Source: JBCBGF01 sp038526915 (GTDB taxonomy: Bacteria; Pseudomonadota; Alphaproteobacteria; Rhodobacterales; Rhodobacteraceae). Taken from it: 64,000 bases of DNA. The stretch is from the NCBI GenBank assembly GCA_038526915.1, contig JBCBGF010000009.1:1-64000 (forward strand), read 5' to 3'. Positions within the stretch are counted from its first letter, which is position 1. Each line of letters starts with the position of its first letter. Shown here in pieces: positions 1 through 8,913 of this stretch. Made by a program: the position numbers and the translations under genes. The notes under the pieces were generated by a model that was given only the letters and a program-made list of their open reading frames with translations, was not told where the DNA came from and did no database searches.

Positions 1-950
1 ACGTCGAGAGCCTGACCGCCGAACTGGCCGACAAGGCCTGGGCGCTGATCGAAGAGGTCGAGGCGATGGGCGGCATGACCAAGGCCGTGGGCTCGGGCAT
101 GCCGAAACTCAGGATCGAGGAAACCGCGGCCCGGCGGCAGGCGATGATCGACCGGGGCGATGAAGTGATCGTCGGCGTCAACAAGTACCGCAAGGATCAG
201 GAAGACCCCATCGACATTCTGGACATCGACAATGAGGCCGTGCGCGAAGCGCAGGTCGCGCGGATCGAGGCGACTCGGGCCAATCGTGACGCGGCGGCCT
301 GCGAGGCGGCGCTGAGCGAACTGGAGCGGCGCGCGCGGGACGGAGACGGCAACCTTCTCGAAGCCGCCGTTGAGGCCGCGCGGGCGCGGGCCACGGTGGG
401 CGAGATTTCCATGGCGATGGAGCAGGCCTTTGGCCGCCATCGGGCGGAGGTGAAGACTTTGGCAGGCGTGTATGGTGCGGCCTATGAGGGCGACGAAGGG
501 TTCGCGGCGATTCAGAAGGATGTGGAGCGCTTTGCCGAAAACGAAGGCCGTCGGCCCCGCATGCTGGTCGTCAAAATGGGGCAGGACGGGCATGACCGGG
601 GGGCCAAGGTGATCGCCACGGCCTTTGCCGATATCGGGTTTGACGTGGATGTGGGGCCCTTGTTCCAGACGCCCGAGGAAGCGGCGCAGGACGCTGTGGA
701 TAACGATGTGCATGTCGTGGGGATATCTAGCCAAGCTGCAGGCCATAAGACGCTCGCACCGAAGCTCATCGAGGCGCTGAAGGCGCAGGGCGCGGGCGAT
801 ATCCTGGTGATCTGCGGGGGTGTGATCCCGCAGCAGGACTATGACTTCTTGAAGAAGGCCGGGGTTTCCGCGATCTTCGGGCCGGGGACGAATATCCCCG
901 ATGCGGCGCGCGAGATCCTGGGCCTGATCGGACAGGCGCGCGCGGCCTGA
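1..950 (+). CDS. Methylmalonyl-CoA mutase, C-terminal part (5' end outside window)
   Basis: The reading frame is open from base 3, so this is the last 315 codons of a longer gene. The C-terminal part carries a cobalamin-binding domain: the DGHDRG segment fits the DxHxxG motif whose His ligates cobalt, and it is followed by the usual GISSQAAGH and GGVIP segments of the Rossmann-like B12 fold. The upstream part reads as the end of the substrate-binding barrel (VIVGVNKYR). The family converts (R)-methylmalonyl-CoA to succinyl-CoA in the cytoplasm, ending propionyl-CoA catabolism. The full enzyme is usually a little over 700 residues. The next gene starts 15 bases downstream. The only uncertainty is whether the missing part is a standard mutase or an ethylmalonyl-CoA-type paralogue. 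Confidence 0.9.
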   Translation, partial: VESLTAELADKAWALIEEVEAMGGMTKAVGSGMPKLRIEETAARRQAMIDRGDEVIVGVNKYRKDQEDPIDILDIDNEAVREAQVARIEATRANRDAAACEAALSELERRARDGDGNLLEAAVEAARARATVGEISMAMEQAFGRHRAEVKTLAGVYGAAYEGDEGFAAIQKDVERFAENEGRRPRMLVVKMGQDGHDRGAKVIATAFADIGFDVDVGPLFQTPEEAAQDAVDNDVHVVGISSQAAGHKTLAPKLIEALKAQGAGDILVICGGVIPQQDYDFLKKAGVSAIFGPGTNIPDAAREILGLIGQARAA

Positions 951-965
951 CGGGAAGGAACACGC

Positions 966-1886
966 ATGAAAATCGGGATTGTCGGGGCCGGGGGGATCGG
1001 CGGATACCTTGCGGCCAAATTGATCGACGCCGGGCAAGATGTGGCGATTCTCGCCCGCGGCGCGCAACTGGCCGCGATCAAAGAGGGCGGGCTGCGGCTG
1101 ATTGATCCCGACGGGGATATAACGGTGCAAACGGTGATCTCGGATGACGCGAGCGTTCTGAGCGGCGCGGATGTCATCGTGATCGCCGTGAAGGCGCATC
1201 AGTTGCACGGCGCGATCGACCAGATCCGCGACCATGTGGGGCCGAAAACGCGGATGATCCCGTTCCAGAACGGCGTGGATGCGCCGGATATTCTGGCGGA
1301 CGCCTTTGGGCCGGAACGCGCGCTGATCGGGACGGCGCGGATCTTTGCGAATATCACCAGCCCCGGTGTGATCACACGCTACGGAGACCCCAAGGGCTTT
1401 GTCTTCGGCACGTTGGAGGGTCGGCAATCGGAGGTCGCCGATATCCTCGCCGTCTTCCGTGCTGCCGGCATCGACGCGCCCGATCACCCTGATGTGCGTG
1501 TCGCCCTGTGGATAAAGTTTATTATTTTCAACGCGATGAGCAGCCTGACCGCGGCCACCGGCCTGCGCTTTGGCCCGCTGCGCAAACACCCCGAGGTGGT
1601 GGCGCTGGCCCGCAGGCTCATGCGCGAGACGCTGGAGGTGGGGCGCGCGAGCGGGGCACCTCTCGCCGAAGATGCCGCCGACGAACCCCTGCGCCTGTTC
1701 ATGGAGGTTGTGCCGGATGAAGGCCGCACCTCCACCGCGCAGGACGTGGAGGAAGGCCGCGCGCTGGAGATCGACTATACTTGCGGCACCGTCGCCCGAC
1801 GGGGCAGGGAGCTGGGGATCGACGTCACCGCGAGTGAGACGATCTATGCGCTCCTCAGCCCCCGGCGCGATGGAACACCTGTCTAA
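966..1886 (+). CDS. 2-dehydropantoate 2-reductase family protein (ApbA/PanE-like)
   Basis: This 306-residue protein begins with a Rossmann dinucleotide-binding motif (GAGGIGG at residues 7-13), followed by the family's central NGVD region (residues 101-104) and a helical C-terminal domain. The family reduces ketopantoate to pantoate with NADPH, but many paralogues reduce other 2-keto acids. No pantothenate genes are nearby, so the substrate is left open. A purine-rich stretch (gggaaggaac) precedes the ATG. The gene is codirectional with, and close to, the mutase upstream and the aldolase downstream, so co-transcription is likely. Confidence 0.75.
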   Translation: MKIGIVGAGGIGGYLAAKLIDAGQDVAILARGAQLAAIKEGGLRLIDPDGDITVQTVISDDASVLSGADVIVIAVKAHQLHGAIDQIRDHVGPKTRMIPFQNGVDAPDILADAFGPERALIGTARIFANITSPGVITRYGDPKGFVFGTLEGRQSEVADILAVFRAAGIDAPDHPDVRVALWIKFIIFNAMSSLTAATGLRFGPLRKHPEVVALARRLMRETLEVGRASGAPLAEDAADEPLRLFMEVVPDEGRTSTAQDVEEGRALEIDYTCGTVARRGRELGIDVTASETIYALLSPRRDGTPV

Positions 1887-1958
1887 CCGCCGCACCCTAA
1901 CCCCTTGCAATCGAATGCAAGCCGCGTAGGCTCAACCGCTGATACGGGGGGCAACGGC

Positions 1959-2726
1959 ATGGCGATCGCGGAGTTCCGCAGCCGGATGCTGGCGGGGGAG
2001 TACCTGGCCGGCACTTTTTTGAAGACACCAGCCTATGAGTTGATCGAGGTGCTGGCCCAGTCGGGCCTCGATTTCCTGTGCCTCGATGCCGAACACTCCG
2101 CCTTTGACCGCGCGCGGATGGACGCCTGTCTCGCAGTCGCGCGTGCGCTGGACTTCCCGGTACTGGTGCGGGTGGGATCGGCGAGCCAGGAGAACATCCT
2201 GCAGGCATTGGATAGCGGCGCTGTGGGGGTGGTTTGCCCCCATGTGGACACAGCCGAGAAGGCCGCAGACATCGCCCGCTGGTCCCGCTTTGGCCATGGC
2301 GGGCGGGGCTATGCCGGATCGACCCGCTGGGCGGGGTTTGCCACACGGAAGATGCCGGATCTGCTCGCCCAATCCCAGGCCGAGACGGTGGTGATCGCCC
2401 AGATCGAAGAGCCGGAAGGGGTGGATGCGGCTGAGGCGATTGCGGCAACCGATGGCGTCGATGGGCTGTTTCTGGGGCCAGCGGATCTGTCGGTTGGCTA
2501 TGGCAAGTCTGACCAGACCTCGCCCGAGTTGATGGCGGCGTTTGACAGCGTCGGCAAAGCAGCGAAGGCCGCAGGCAAGGCGTATATGACCTTCGTTCCC
2601 GATGCGGCGGCGGCGGCGAAGCTGACCGAACACGGGCTGACGATGTTCTTTATCGCGTCCGAGCACACCTGGATGCGCAATGGTGCGGCGGCGGATGCGG
2701 ACGGCATCCACGGTCTCGCGTCATGA
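1959..2726 (+). CDS. HpcH/HpaI family class II aldolase
   Basis: This cytoplasmic TIM-barrel aldolase has 255 residues from the ATG at 1959, the normal size for HpaI/GarL enzymes. Family motifs include LDAEHSAFD near residue 44 and GVVCPHVDT near residue 90, which carries the substrate-binding Pro-His region. A metal-binding Glu is expected in the QIEEPEGV segment and Asp in LGPADLS. The family cleaves 4-hydroxy-2-oxo acids to pyruvate or a related 2-keto acid plus an aldehyde. The frame is open upstream to 1905, but 1959 gives the conserved N-terminus. Its stop overlaps the start of the next gene by 4 bases (ATGA), implying translational coupling. Confidence 0.82.
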   Translation: MAIAEFRSRMLAGEYLAGTFLKTPAYELIEVLAQSGLDFLCLDAEHSAFDRARMDACLAVARALDFPVLVRVGSASQENILQALDSGAVGVVCPHVDTAEKAADIARWSRFGHGGRGYAGSTRWAGFATRKMPDLLAQSQAETVVIAQIEEPEGVDAAEAIAATDGVDGLFLGPADLSVGYGKSDQTSPELMAAFDSVGKAAKAAGKAYMTFVPDAAAAAKLTEHGLTMFFIASEHTWMRNGAAADADGIHGLAS

Positions 2727-3454
2727 GGCGGGTTGTTGTTCTCCACGGGGCCTACCTCAATGGCCGCGCGATGGCGCCGCTGACGCGCTGTCTTCAAGAG
2801 GCGATGCCGGGGGCGCAGGTCAGCGCGCCCGATCTGCTGGGCCATGGGCTTGAGAGTGCCGCCGATGACGTGCGCTTGCCCGCGCAGGCGCGGCAGCTGG
2901 AGCGCAGCTTTGGCGATGACGCGCCACTGTTGGTCGGCTTTGGCTTTGGCGCACGGGTAGCGCTGCAATGCCTGCGCGATTGGGATCGTGCGCCGGGGGG
3001 CCTTGCGCTGATCGGCGCGGGGATCGGCCCGGCCTGGGGGCCGTCGACCGTGGCGGGGTTGACCTTGCGCGGTGTCGTACCCGCACCCACGCCGGGGTTT
3101 CTGGAGCCCTTGATCGCGGGGTGGTTTGCCTCGCCATCTTCAGGCAACGTGCGCGGCCTTGCCCGGATCGCGTCGCAAATGACCCATGGCGCGTTTTGCC
3201 GGGTGCTGGCGGCCACGCGTACACCCGCGGGCCGGATCGCGCCCACGCGGCGGGTGCCGACGCTGGTGTTGCACGGGGGCGTGGATTGCAACCGCCGCCC
3301 AAGCGAGGCGCAGGCATTGGCCGAGATGCTGGAGGGGACGATCGAGGTGTTCCTGGAAGGCGGCCATGCCCTGCCGTTCGAGATGCCGGGCGCGGTGGCG
3401 GACCGCATCGCCGCATGGGCCGCGCGCGCGCCGGAGGCTGTGGCGGCGGAGTAG
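2723..3454 (+). CDS. Alpha/beta hydrolase fold protein
   Basis: This is a 243-residue alpha/beta hydrolase of unknown substrate. It opens with VVVLHGAYLNG, the strand and oxyanion-hole HG motif. The nucleophile elbow appears to be GFGFGA around residue 75, which lacks the usual Ser (GxSxG), so the catalytic residue is uncertain. A late VLHGGVD segment and a final EGGHALPFE segment supply the acid/His part of a triad, with His near residue 212. It overlaps the aldolase by 4 bases and ends 24 bases before a palindromic repeat that separates it from a convergent gene. It may be catalytically altered. Confidence 0.65.
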   Translation: MRRVVVLHGAYLNGRAMAPLTRCLQEAMPGAQVSAPDLLGHGLESAADDVRLPAQARQLERSFGDDAPLLVGFGFGARVALQCLRDWDRAPGGLALIGAGIGPAWGPSTVAGLTLRGVVPAPTPGFLEPLIAGWFASPSSGNVRGLARIASQMTHGAFCRVLAATRTPAGRIAPTRRVPTLVLHGGVDCNRRPSEAQALAEMLEGTIEVFLEGGHALPFEMPGAVADRIAAWAARAPEAVAAE

Positions 3455-3478
3455 ATCGGGCGCTGACGTGTTTGTCCC

Positions 3479-3558
3479 GCCCGGCGGGCACCGCCGGGCA
3501 GCCCCCGACCGCCCCCCAGGGCGGGGGCTTTGCCCCCACCCGCGGTCGGGGGCTGCCC
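3479..3558. repeat. Dispersed palindromic intergenic repeat, copy A
   Basis: A short hairpin (arms 3479-3487 and 3491-3499, 9 bp perfect) is followed by a long palindrome with perfect 16-base arms at 3496-3511 and 3543-3558, enclosing an inner G/C hairpin. Copies with the same arm sequence lie at 15130-15235 and 18595-18673. This one sits between convergent genes and abuts the stop of the hydrolase at 3559. Likely roles are bidirectional terminator or REP-like element. Confidence 0.85.
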
Positions 3559-4488
3559 TCAACTCTCTGAAAAAAAGTCCTTAATCTCGCCCAGAAACCG
3601 ATCCCGTACCTGCGGCCGTTCCATCAGCAGCTCATGCTCGGCCCCGTCATAGACGGTCAGCGCCGCATTGGCCCAGCCCTTGGCCATCGCCTCAGCCGCC
3701 GCGTTATCGACGATCTTCTCCCGCGCTGCGATCCCGATCCGAACGGGCACATCCGGGCACCGCGCCGCCTGCAATCGCCGCGTCTCGCTCAGCGCCTCGG
3801 CCAGCCAGGTCAGGCTTGGCCCGCCCAGGCGGAACCCCGGCTGTTTCTTGACGTGGCGCACCATGTAGTCCCAATGGTCGCGGTCGGTCGTCAGCATGTT
3901 GTCGTCAAACCCGTTCTTCAACAGGTAGCTGCCGCCATCGGTGGTGGGCGCATAGCGATGCCCCGCGCCCAGAAGGCTGGCCATGCGCGGCACCACGCGC
4001 GATACGGCTTGCAACGCGGGCGCAATCAGGATGCCCCACATCGGCGCGCTGAAGGCGGCGGATTGAAACGGGTGGGTGCCCGTCAGCGTGCGCAGGCCGA
4101 TGCAGCCCCCCATCGAATGGGCCAGCATGTGCCAGGGCTTCGGGAACCCATGCGCCTCGGCCATGGCAATCGCGGCGGCCACATCGCGCTGGTAATCCCG
4201 GAACCGGCGCACGTGGCCGGTGTTCACGTCGTCCAGCAGCCGGTCCGACAGCCCTTGCCCGCGCCAGTCGATCGCCAGAACCGACCAGCCATCGCCCGCC
4301 AGATCCCGCGCCACGCGACCGTACTTCTCAACATATTCGCTGCGCCCCGGAAAGACGAAAACCGTCCCGCGGGTGCCACCCGGCCACAGCCCGATGCGCA
4401 GGTTCACACCGTCATCGGCCCGTGCCCACAGCGCCGTACCGCCCTCGGGCCCTTCGGCCAGATCCGGAAAGAACGGCGCGTTTTTCAT
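3559..4488 (-). CDS. Alpha/beta hydrolase, lysophospholipase (PldB-like)
   Basis: This 309-residue protein is of the serine aminopeptidase/lysophospholipase type. It has an FVFPGRSEYVEKY oxyanion region, the IDWRGQGLS segment, and a canonical nucleophile elbow AHSMGG near residue 130. The catalytic Asp and His are expected in the C-terminal third, with His in the GAEHELLMERP segment. The family hydrolyses lysophospholipids or monoacylglycerols. It reads leftward, 3 bases after the SCP2-like gene, so the two form a small lipid-related operon. It ends inside the repeat boundary at 3558. Confidence 0.82.
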   Translation of the reverse strand: MKNAPFFPDLAEGPEGGTALWARADDGVNLRIGLWPGGTRGTVFVFPGRSEYVEKYGRVARDLAGDGWSVLAIDWRGQGLSDRLLDDVNTGHVRRFRDYQRDVAAAIAMAEAHGFPKPWHMLAHSMGGCIGLRTLTGTHPFQSAAFSAPMWGILIAPALQAVSRVVPRMASLLGAGHRYAPTTDGGSYLLKNGFDDNMLTTDRDHWDYMVRHVKKQPGFRLGGPSLTWLAEALSETRRLQAARCPDVPVRIGIAAREKIVDNAAAEAMAKGWANAALTVYDGAEHELLMERPQVRDRFLGEIKDFFSES

Positions 4489-4491
4489 GGG

Positions 4492-4779
4492 TTAGCCCAG
4501 AACACCGCCGAGTTTCATGGCCGTGCCCATATCGCCATCCACCGACAGCTTGCCCGACATGAAGGCCGAGGTGGGGTTCAGATCGCCGTCGAGCAACGAG
4601 CGGAACGTATCGGTATCGGCGGTCAGCGTGACATCGGCCTCTTCATCGCCCGCGCGCACGCCATCGCCATCCAGCATGATCGCCCCTTCGCCCTCGATCA
4701 CGAATTTGGCCGATCCATCAAAGCTGCCGCTCAGTTTCGCGCTCAGCGCGTCGACCGCGTGATTGATCACTTCACTCAT
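4492..4779 (-). CDS. SCP2 sterol-binding domain protein
   Basis: This 95-residue, single-domain protein resembles the SCP2 lipid carrier fold (KFVIEGEGAIMLD, then a TLTADTDTFRSLLDG segment and the MSGKLSVDGDMG ending typical of stand-alone bacterial SCP2 proteins). The family binds fatty acyl or other hydrophobic ligands in the cytoplasm. The ATG at 4779 follows a gggagac ribosome-binding sequence; codons further upstream are open but not family-like. It is transcribed with the lysophospholipase 3 bases downstream and is divergent from the TPR gene 66 bases away. Confidence 0.85.
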   Translation of the reverse strand: MSEVINHAVDALSAKLSGSFDGSAKFVIEGEGAIMLDGDGVRAGDEEADVTLTADTDTFRSLLDGDLNPTSAFMSGKLSVDGDMGTAMKLGGVLG

Positions 4780-4845
4780 TCTTGTCTCCCATTGCCAAAG
4801 CCGGGGGGTGCTTTTCCGGCGATCTACGCTAGTATCCTTGATGTT

Positions 4846-5406
4846 ATGACGACGATGCGACAAAGACTCAAACGGGTCGTGGCGGCAACTGCGCTGGCGA
4901 TCCTGGCCGCGGGCCCGGGGTTCGCGCAGGACCAGGACCTGACCGATCTATTCGATGCGCTGCGCAACGCCGATCCCGACGGGGCCCGCGCCATCGAGGG
5001 CCGTATCCTCAGCGCCTGGGCGCAAACCGGCTCCCCCTCGCTCGACCTTCTGATGCAGCGGGGGCGCGATGCGATGGAGGCGGATGAGTATACTGTCGCA
5101 ATCGAACATCTGACCGCCCTGATCGACCACGCGCCAGAGCTGGCGCATCCCTATAGCATGCGCGCGAACGCCTATTTCCTGGAAGGGATGTATGGCCCGG
5201 CGATTGACGATCTGGGCCGCGCGCTGGCACGCAACCCGATGCATTTCGAGGCGATGACGGGGCTGGCGACGCTGATGGAACAACTCGGCTATCTGGAGGA
5301 CGCCCTGAGCGTGAACCGTGAGATCGAGGCGATCCATCCCGAGCGGGAAGGGCTGGCGGAGGCGATCCGGCGGTTGGAAGCGCAGGTCGAGGGCGCGGCG
5401 CTCTAA
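4846..5406 (+). CDS. Exported tetratricopeptide-repeat protein
   Basis: The 186-residue product starts with a clear signal peptide (basic MTTMRQRLKR, hydrophobic stretch, cleavage near GFAQ-D at about residue 27), so it is periplasmic. Residues 75 to 180 contain about three TPR-like helical hairpins, with signatures AIEHLTALIDHAPELAHPY, AIDDLGRALARNP and EDALSVNREIEAIHP. TPR domains mediate protein contacts; no enzymatic part is seen. A second ATG at 4855 is also possible. Its stop overlaps by 4 bases the end of the small gene on the opposite strand. Confidence 0.8.
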   Translation: MTTMRQRLKRVVAATALAILAAGPGFAQDQDLTDLFDALRNADPDGARAIEGRILSAWAQTGSPSLDLLMQRGRDAMEADEYTVAIEHLTALIDHAPELAHPYSMRANAYFLEGMYGPAIDDLGRALARNPMHFEAMTGLATLMEQLGYLEDALSVNREIEAIHPEREGLAEAIRRLEAQVEGAAL

Positions 5407-5648
5407 AACTCCAGCAAAATCCCCGCAAACCGATTATCCCGCGGTTGGGGCCGGATCATCGCGCGGTCTTGCGCAGGGCGTGGCATCGGGCGGATCACCT
5501 GATAGGGGCGGGGCATAGGCGCTTTCGCCGCCGTCGCAGGAAGCTCCATCTTGGGCGCATCCCCGATGCTTTCGCTCGCCATTGCAAACGTCGCCACGCC
5601 GAGGCAGGTCGCAGTCACCGCACCCCAAAGAACAGTTGCTTTACTCAT
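5403..5648 (-). CDS. Small exported protein of unknown function
   Basis: This is an 81-residue protein with an N-terminal hydrophobic signal sequence ending near FAMASES (residue 25) and a Pro/Arg/Met-rich mature part (PMPRPYQVIRPMPRPAQD). No family is recognised. The ATG at 5648 has only a weak ribosome-binding site. It converges with the TPR gene, overlapping by 4 bases. The codon pattern and signal peptide favour a real gene, but size and lack of a known relative keep confidence moderate. Confidence 0.5.
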   Translation of the reverse strand: MSKATVLWGAVTATCLGVATFAMASESIGDAPKMELPATAAKAPMPRPYQVIRPMPRPAQDRAMIRPQPRDNRFAGILLEF

Positions 5649-5865
5649 TACTCAAATCCCTGGTCACCACACGCCGGACGAGGCGGTCAAAACACCCCCG
5701 CCACATCCCGATGGATACTAACAAAACCCGTCGGTTTTTCGTCGTTCACCACAGGATTTGGCGGTTTTTCCACGATATTGTCTTGCCCGATAGGACAGTC
5801 GCCCTTGTGAGCAGGCGATCTATTCGGTTTAACCCCTTCAATTGCGGCAGACAGAGCCACATTTG

Positions 5866-8655
5866 ATGACCATCGACGGCGGCCGGACCCTGGCGGTTCT
5901 GGGCCCGACCAACACAGGCAAGACCCATTACGCGATCGAGCGGATGCTGGCGCACCGGACCGGTGTGATCGGTCTGCCGCTGCGTCTTTTGGCGCGCGAG
6001 GTCTATGACCGGATCGTTGCGCTGCGCGGGCCCTCGGTGGTGGCTTTGGTCACCGGCGAGGAACGGATCGTGCCGCCGCGCACGACCTATTGGATCTGCA
6101 CGGTGGAAGCGATGCCCGAGGGGCTGGGCTGTGATTTTCTGGCGGTGGATGAGATCCAGCTGTGCGCGGACCCTGAGCGGGGGCATGTCTTCACCGACCG
6201 GCTGCTGCACGCGCGGGGGCTGCATGAGACGATGTTTCTGGGCGCCGATACGATGCGCTCGGCCATCGCCGCGCAGGTGCCCGGGGTCGAGTTCCTGCGG
6301 CGCGAGCGGTTTTCGGATCTGGCCTATACCGGCGCCAAGAAGATCAGCCGGATGCCCGCGCGGTCGGCCATCGTCGGTTTCTCGGTCGAAAACGTCTATG
6401 CCATTGCGGAGCTTCTGCGCCGTCAAAAGGGCGGGGCGGCGGTCGTCATGGGCGCGCTCAGTCCTCGCACGCGCAACGCCCAGGTCGAAATGTATCAGAA
6501 CGGCGATGTCGATTACATGGTTGCGACTGACGCCATCGGGATGGGGCTGAACCTCGATATCGACCACGTGGCCTTTTCCTCGCTCGTGAAGTTCGACGGG
6601 CGGCGGATGCGGCCCCTGCAACCCAATGAGTTGGCCCAGATCGCGGGCCGGGCGGGGCGCTATACCGCACCCGGGACCTTCGGGGTGACCGGTGAGGCAC
6701 CTGCGTTGGATGACGGCGTGGCCACCGCGATCATGGAGCATCGCTTTACCCCGGTGAAGAAACTGCAATGGCGGAACTCGGATCTCAGCTTCGGTTCGGT
6801 CGATCACCTGATCCGGTCGCTGGAACAACACACGCAGGACGACTGGCTCAGCCGGGGGCGTGAGGCCGACGATCTGATGGCGCTAAAATCGCTCGCGCAA
6901 TCGGGTGAGGTGATGGCGCGGGCGTCGTCTCCTCAATCGGTGAAGCTCCTCTGGGACGTCTGCCGCATCCCCGATTTCCGGGGGATCAGCCATGCCGAAC
7001 ATGCGGAGCTGTTGGAGACGATTTTCGGCTATCTGCACCAAAGCGGTCGGGTGCCCGATGACTGGCTCGCCCGCCAGATCAAGCGCATCGACCGCATCGA
7101 TGGCGACATCGACACGCTGTCCAAGCGCCTCGCCTACATCCGCACCTGGACCTACGTCGCGCAGCGCAAGGGCTGGACCGATGACGAAACCCATTGGCGC
7201 GACGCCACGCGCGCTGTAGAAGACCGCCTGTCAGACGCGCTGCACGGTGCGCTGACGCAAAGATTTGTCGACCGGCGGACGAGCGTGCTTCTTCGCCGGT
7301 TGAAACAGAAGGAGAGCCTGGTGGCCGAGGTGAACGACAAGGGCGAGGTCAGCGTCGAGGGCCAGTATGTGGGCCGTCTCGACGGGTTCCGGTTCAGCCA
7401 GGACAGCTCAGCCACGCCCGATGAGGCAAAGACCCTGCGCCAGGCGAGCCTTGCGGCGCTCACGCCCCAGTTCCACCTGCGCGCCGACAGGTTCTACAAC
7501 GCGCCCGATACTGAGATCGACTTTACCGAACAGGGCGGGCTGATGTGGGGCGAGCACGCGGTGGGCAAGCTCGTCGCCGGGGGCGAGGCGCTGAAACCGC
7601 AGGTCGAAGCTTTCGTCGATGACGAGGCCGGCCACGATGTGGCCCAAAAGGTGCAGCGGCGGCTCCAGCATTTCATCGACCGCAAGGTGGCGACGCTGTT
7701 CGAGCCGCTGATCGCGATGTCGAGGGACGAAGAGATGACGGGGCTGGCGCGCGGCTTTGCCTTCCGGCTGGTGGAGTCTCTCGGTGTGATCCCGCGTGCC
7801 GAAGTTGCTGCTGAGGTGAAGGATCTCGACCAGGACGCGCGCGGCGCGCTGCGCAAGCACGGGGTGCGGTTCGGGCAGTTCACGATTTTCATGCCCGCGC
7901 TTCTGAAGCCCGCGCCCACGCGGCTGCGGCTGGTACTCTGGTCGCTGACGAAGGGCTTGGCCGAGTTCCCCGAAAGCCCGCCGGCCGGTCTGGTGACGGT
8001 GCCCATGGCGGCGGATGCGCCGGAGGGCTATCACGAGATGGCGGGCTACCGCGCGGCGGGCGAGCGGGCGATCCGGATCGACATGTTGGAGCGTCTGGCC
8101 GACATGCTGCGCGCCGAGGACAGCCGGGGCGGGTTCGAGGCGAAGGCCGACATGCTATCGATCACCGGCATGACGCTGGAGCAATTCGCGGCACTGATGG
8201 AAGGGCTGGGGTATAAGGCCGAAAAGGGTGAACGGGCGAAGGTGAAGCCGGTGGTGGAGGCGCCTGCCGAGGACACGCCAGGCGACGCGCCTGCCGAAGC
8301 TGCGGCGGAAGAAACCCCTGAGGACACACCCGAAGAGACACCGACCGAGCCAGTCGTCGAAGACACGCCAGTCGAGGAGACACCTGCAGAAGCAACGGCG
8401 GACGAGGCCCCCGCCGAGCCCGAAGTCGAGATCTTCTACACCTTCACCTGGGGCGGCAACCGCCCCCGCCGCGACCAGCGTGCGGGCGGCCAAGGCAAGC
8501 CCAAGGGCAAACCGCGCGGCAAGCCCAAGGGAAAGCGCCCTCCGCAGGACAAAGGCGCCAAATCCTTCTCCGCCCGCCCGCCGAAAAAGGACAAGATCGA
8601 CCCCGACAACCCCTTTGCCGCCGCGCTGATGGGGCTGGCGAAGAAGGGCGACTGA
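5866..8655 (+). CDS. SUV3-type superfamily 2 RNA/DNA helicase
   Basis: This 929-residue helicase from the ATG at 5866 has Walker A GPTNTGKT at residues 13-20 and motif II DEIQ at residues 95-98, the form used by mitochondrial SUV3. Later come an ATDAIGMGLN motif V-like segment and the QIAGRAGRY motif VI. A SUV3-like C-terminal domain follows. The last 180 residues contain an acidic Pro/Glu/Thr/Ala repeat tract and then a very basic Lys/Gly/Arg/Pro tail, likely disordered RNA-contacting regions. In alphaproteobacteria this gene commonly sits before the S4/Hsp15, FdxA and CarD genes, as here. The frame is open from a TTG at 5842, but 5866 gives the expected N-terminus. An RNA degradation or remodelling role is inferred. 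Confidence 0.88.
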   Translation: MTIDGGRTLAVLGPTNTGKTHYAIERMLAHRTGVIGLPLRLLAREVYDRIVALRGPSVVALVTGEERIVPPRTTYWICTVEAMPEGLGCDFLAVDEIQLCADPERGHVFTDRLLHARGLHETMFLGADTMRSAIAAQVPGVEFLRRERFSDLAYTGAKKISRMPARSAIVGFSVENVYAIAELLRRQKGGAAVVMGALSPRTRNAQVEMYQNGDVDYMVATDAIGMGLNLDIDHVAFSSLVKFDGRRMRPLQPNELAQIAGRAGRYTAPGTFGVTGEAPALDDGVATAIMEHRFTPVKKLQWRNSDLSFGSVDHLIRSLEQHTQDDWLSRGREADDLMALKSLAQSGEVMARASSPQSVKLLWDVCRIPDFRGISHAEHAELLETIFGYLHQSGRVPDDWLARQIKRIDRIDGDIDTLSKRLAYIRTWTYVAQRKGWTDDETHWRDATRAVEDRLSDALHGALTQRFVDRRTSVLLRRLKQKESLVAEVNDKGEVSVEGQYVGRLDGFRFSQDSSATPDEAKTLRQASLAALTPQFHLRADRFYNAPDTEIDFTEQGGLMWGEHAVGKLVAGGEALKPQVEAFVDDEAGHDVAQKVQRRLQHFIDRKVATLFEPLIAMSRDEEMTGLARGFAFRLVESLGVIPRAEVAAEVKDLDQDARGALRKHGVRFGQFTIFMPALLKPAPTRLRLVLWSLTKGLAEFPESPPAGLVTVPMAADAPEGYHEMAGYRAAGERAIRIDMLERLADMLRAEDSRGGFEAKADMLSITGMTLEQFAALMEGLGYKAEKGERAKVKPVVEAPAEDTPGDAPAEAAAEETPEDTPEETPTEPVVEDTPVEETPAEATADEAPAEPEVEIFYTFTWGGNRPRRDQRAGGQGKPKGKPRGKPKGKRPPQDKGAKSFSARPPKKDKIDPDNPFAAALMGLAKKGD

Positions 8656-8724
8656 TTGAACCTAAGGTTGTGTTTCAGGGCCCGTCGAACTATCTTCCAA
8701 TTGCAGTAACTCGAGATTAACGCG

Positions 8725-8913
8725 ATGAAGCACCACGACGAGCCAAAACCCTTTTTGTCGGTGCCCTATGTGACCGGGGCAGCGACGGCTGTTGGGACGG
8801 GTGCGGCGGTACTGTCTTTGGCCGGACCTGCGTGGCTTGCTTTGGGCGTGGCAGCTGGCAGCGGATTGGCCGGGTTTTTTATGACGAACCAAATGCCGGG
8901 CAACGAAGACTAA
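8725..8913 (+). CDS. Small membrane protein of unknown function (62 aa)
   Basis: The predicted protein has a polar N-terminus (MKHHDEPKPFLS) followed by a Gly/Ala-rich hydrophobic segment of about 35 residues that could make one or two membrane helices, and a short polar tail. No family is recognised. The ATG is 69 bases after the helicase stop, and the stop codon is immediately followed by the TTG start of the next small membrane gene, so the two form a tight pair. The surrounding DNA looks less GC-rich than the helicase gene. Confidence 0.5.
   Translation: MKHHDEPKPFLSVPYVTGAATAVGTGAAVLSLAGPAWLALGVAAGSGLAGFFMTNQMPGNED

Noticed and set aside
3634..4845. Very long open frame on the + strand running through to the TPR gene (start at 3634)
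   Set aside because: It is antisense to the lysophospholipase and SCP2 genes; only the part from 4846 has a signal peptide and TPR text.
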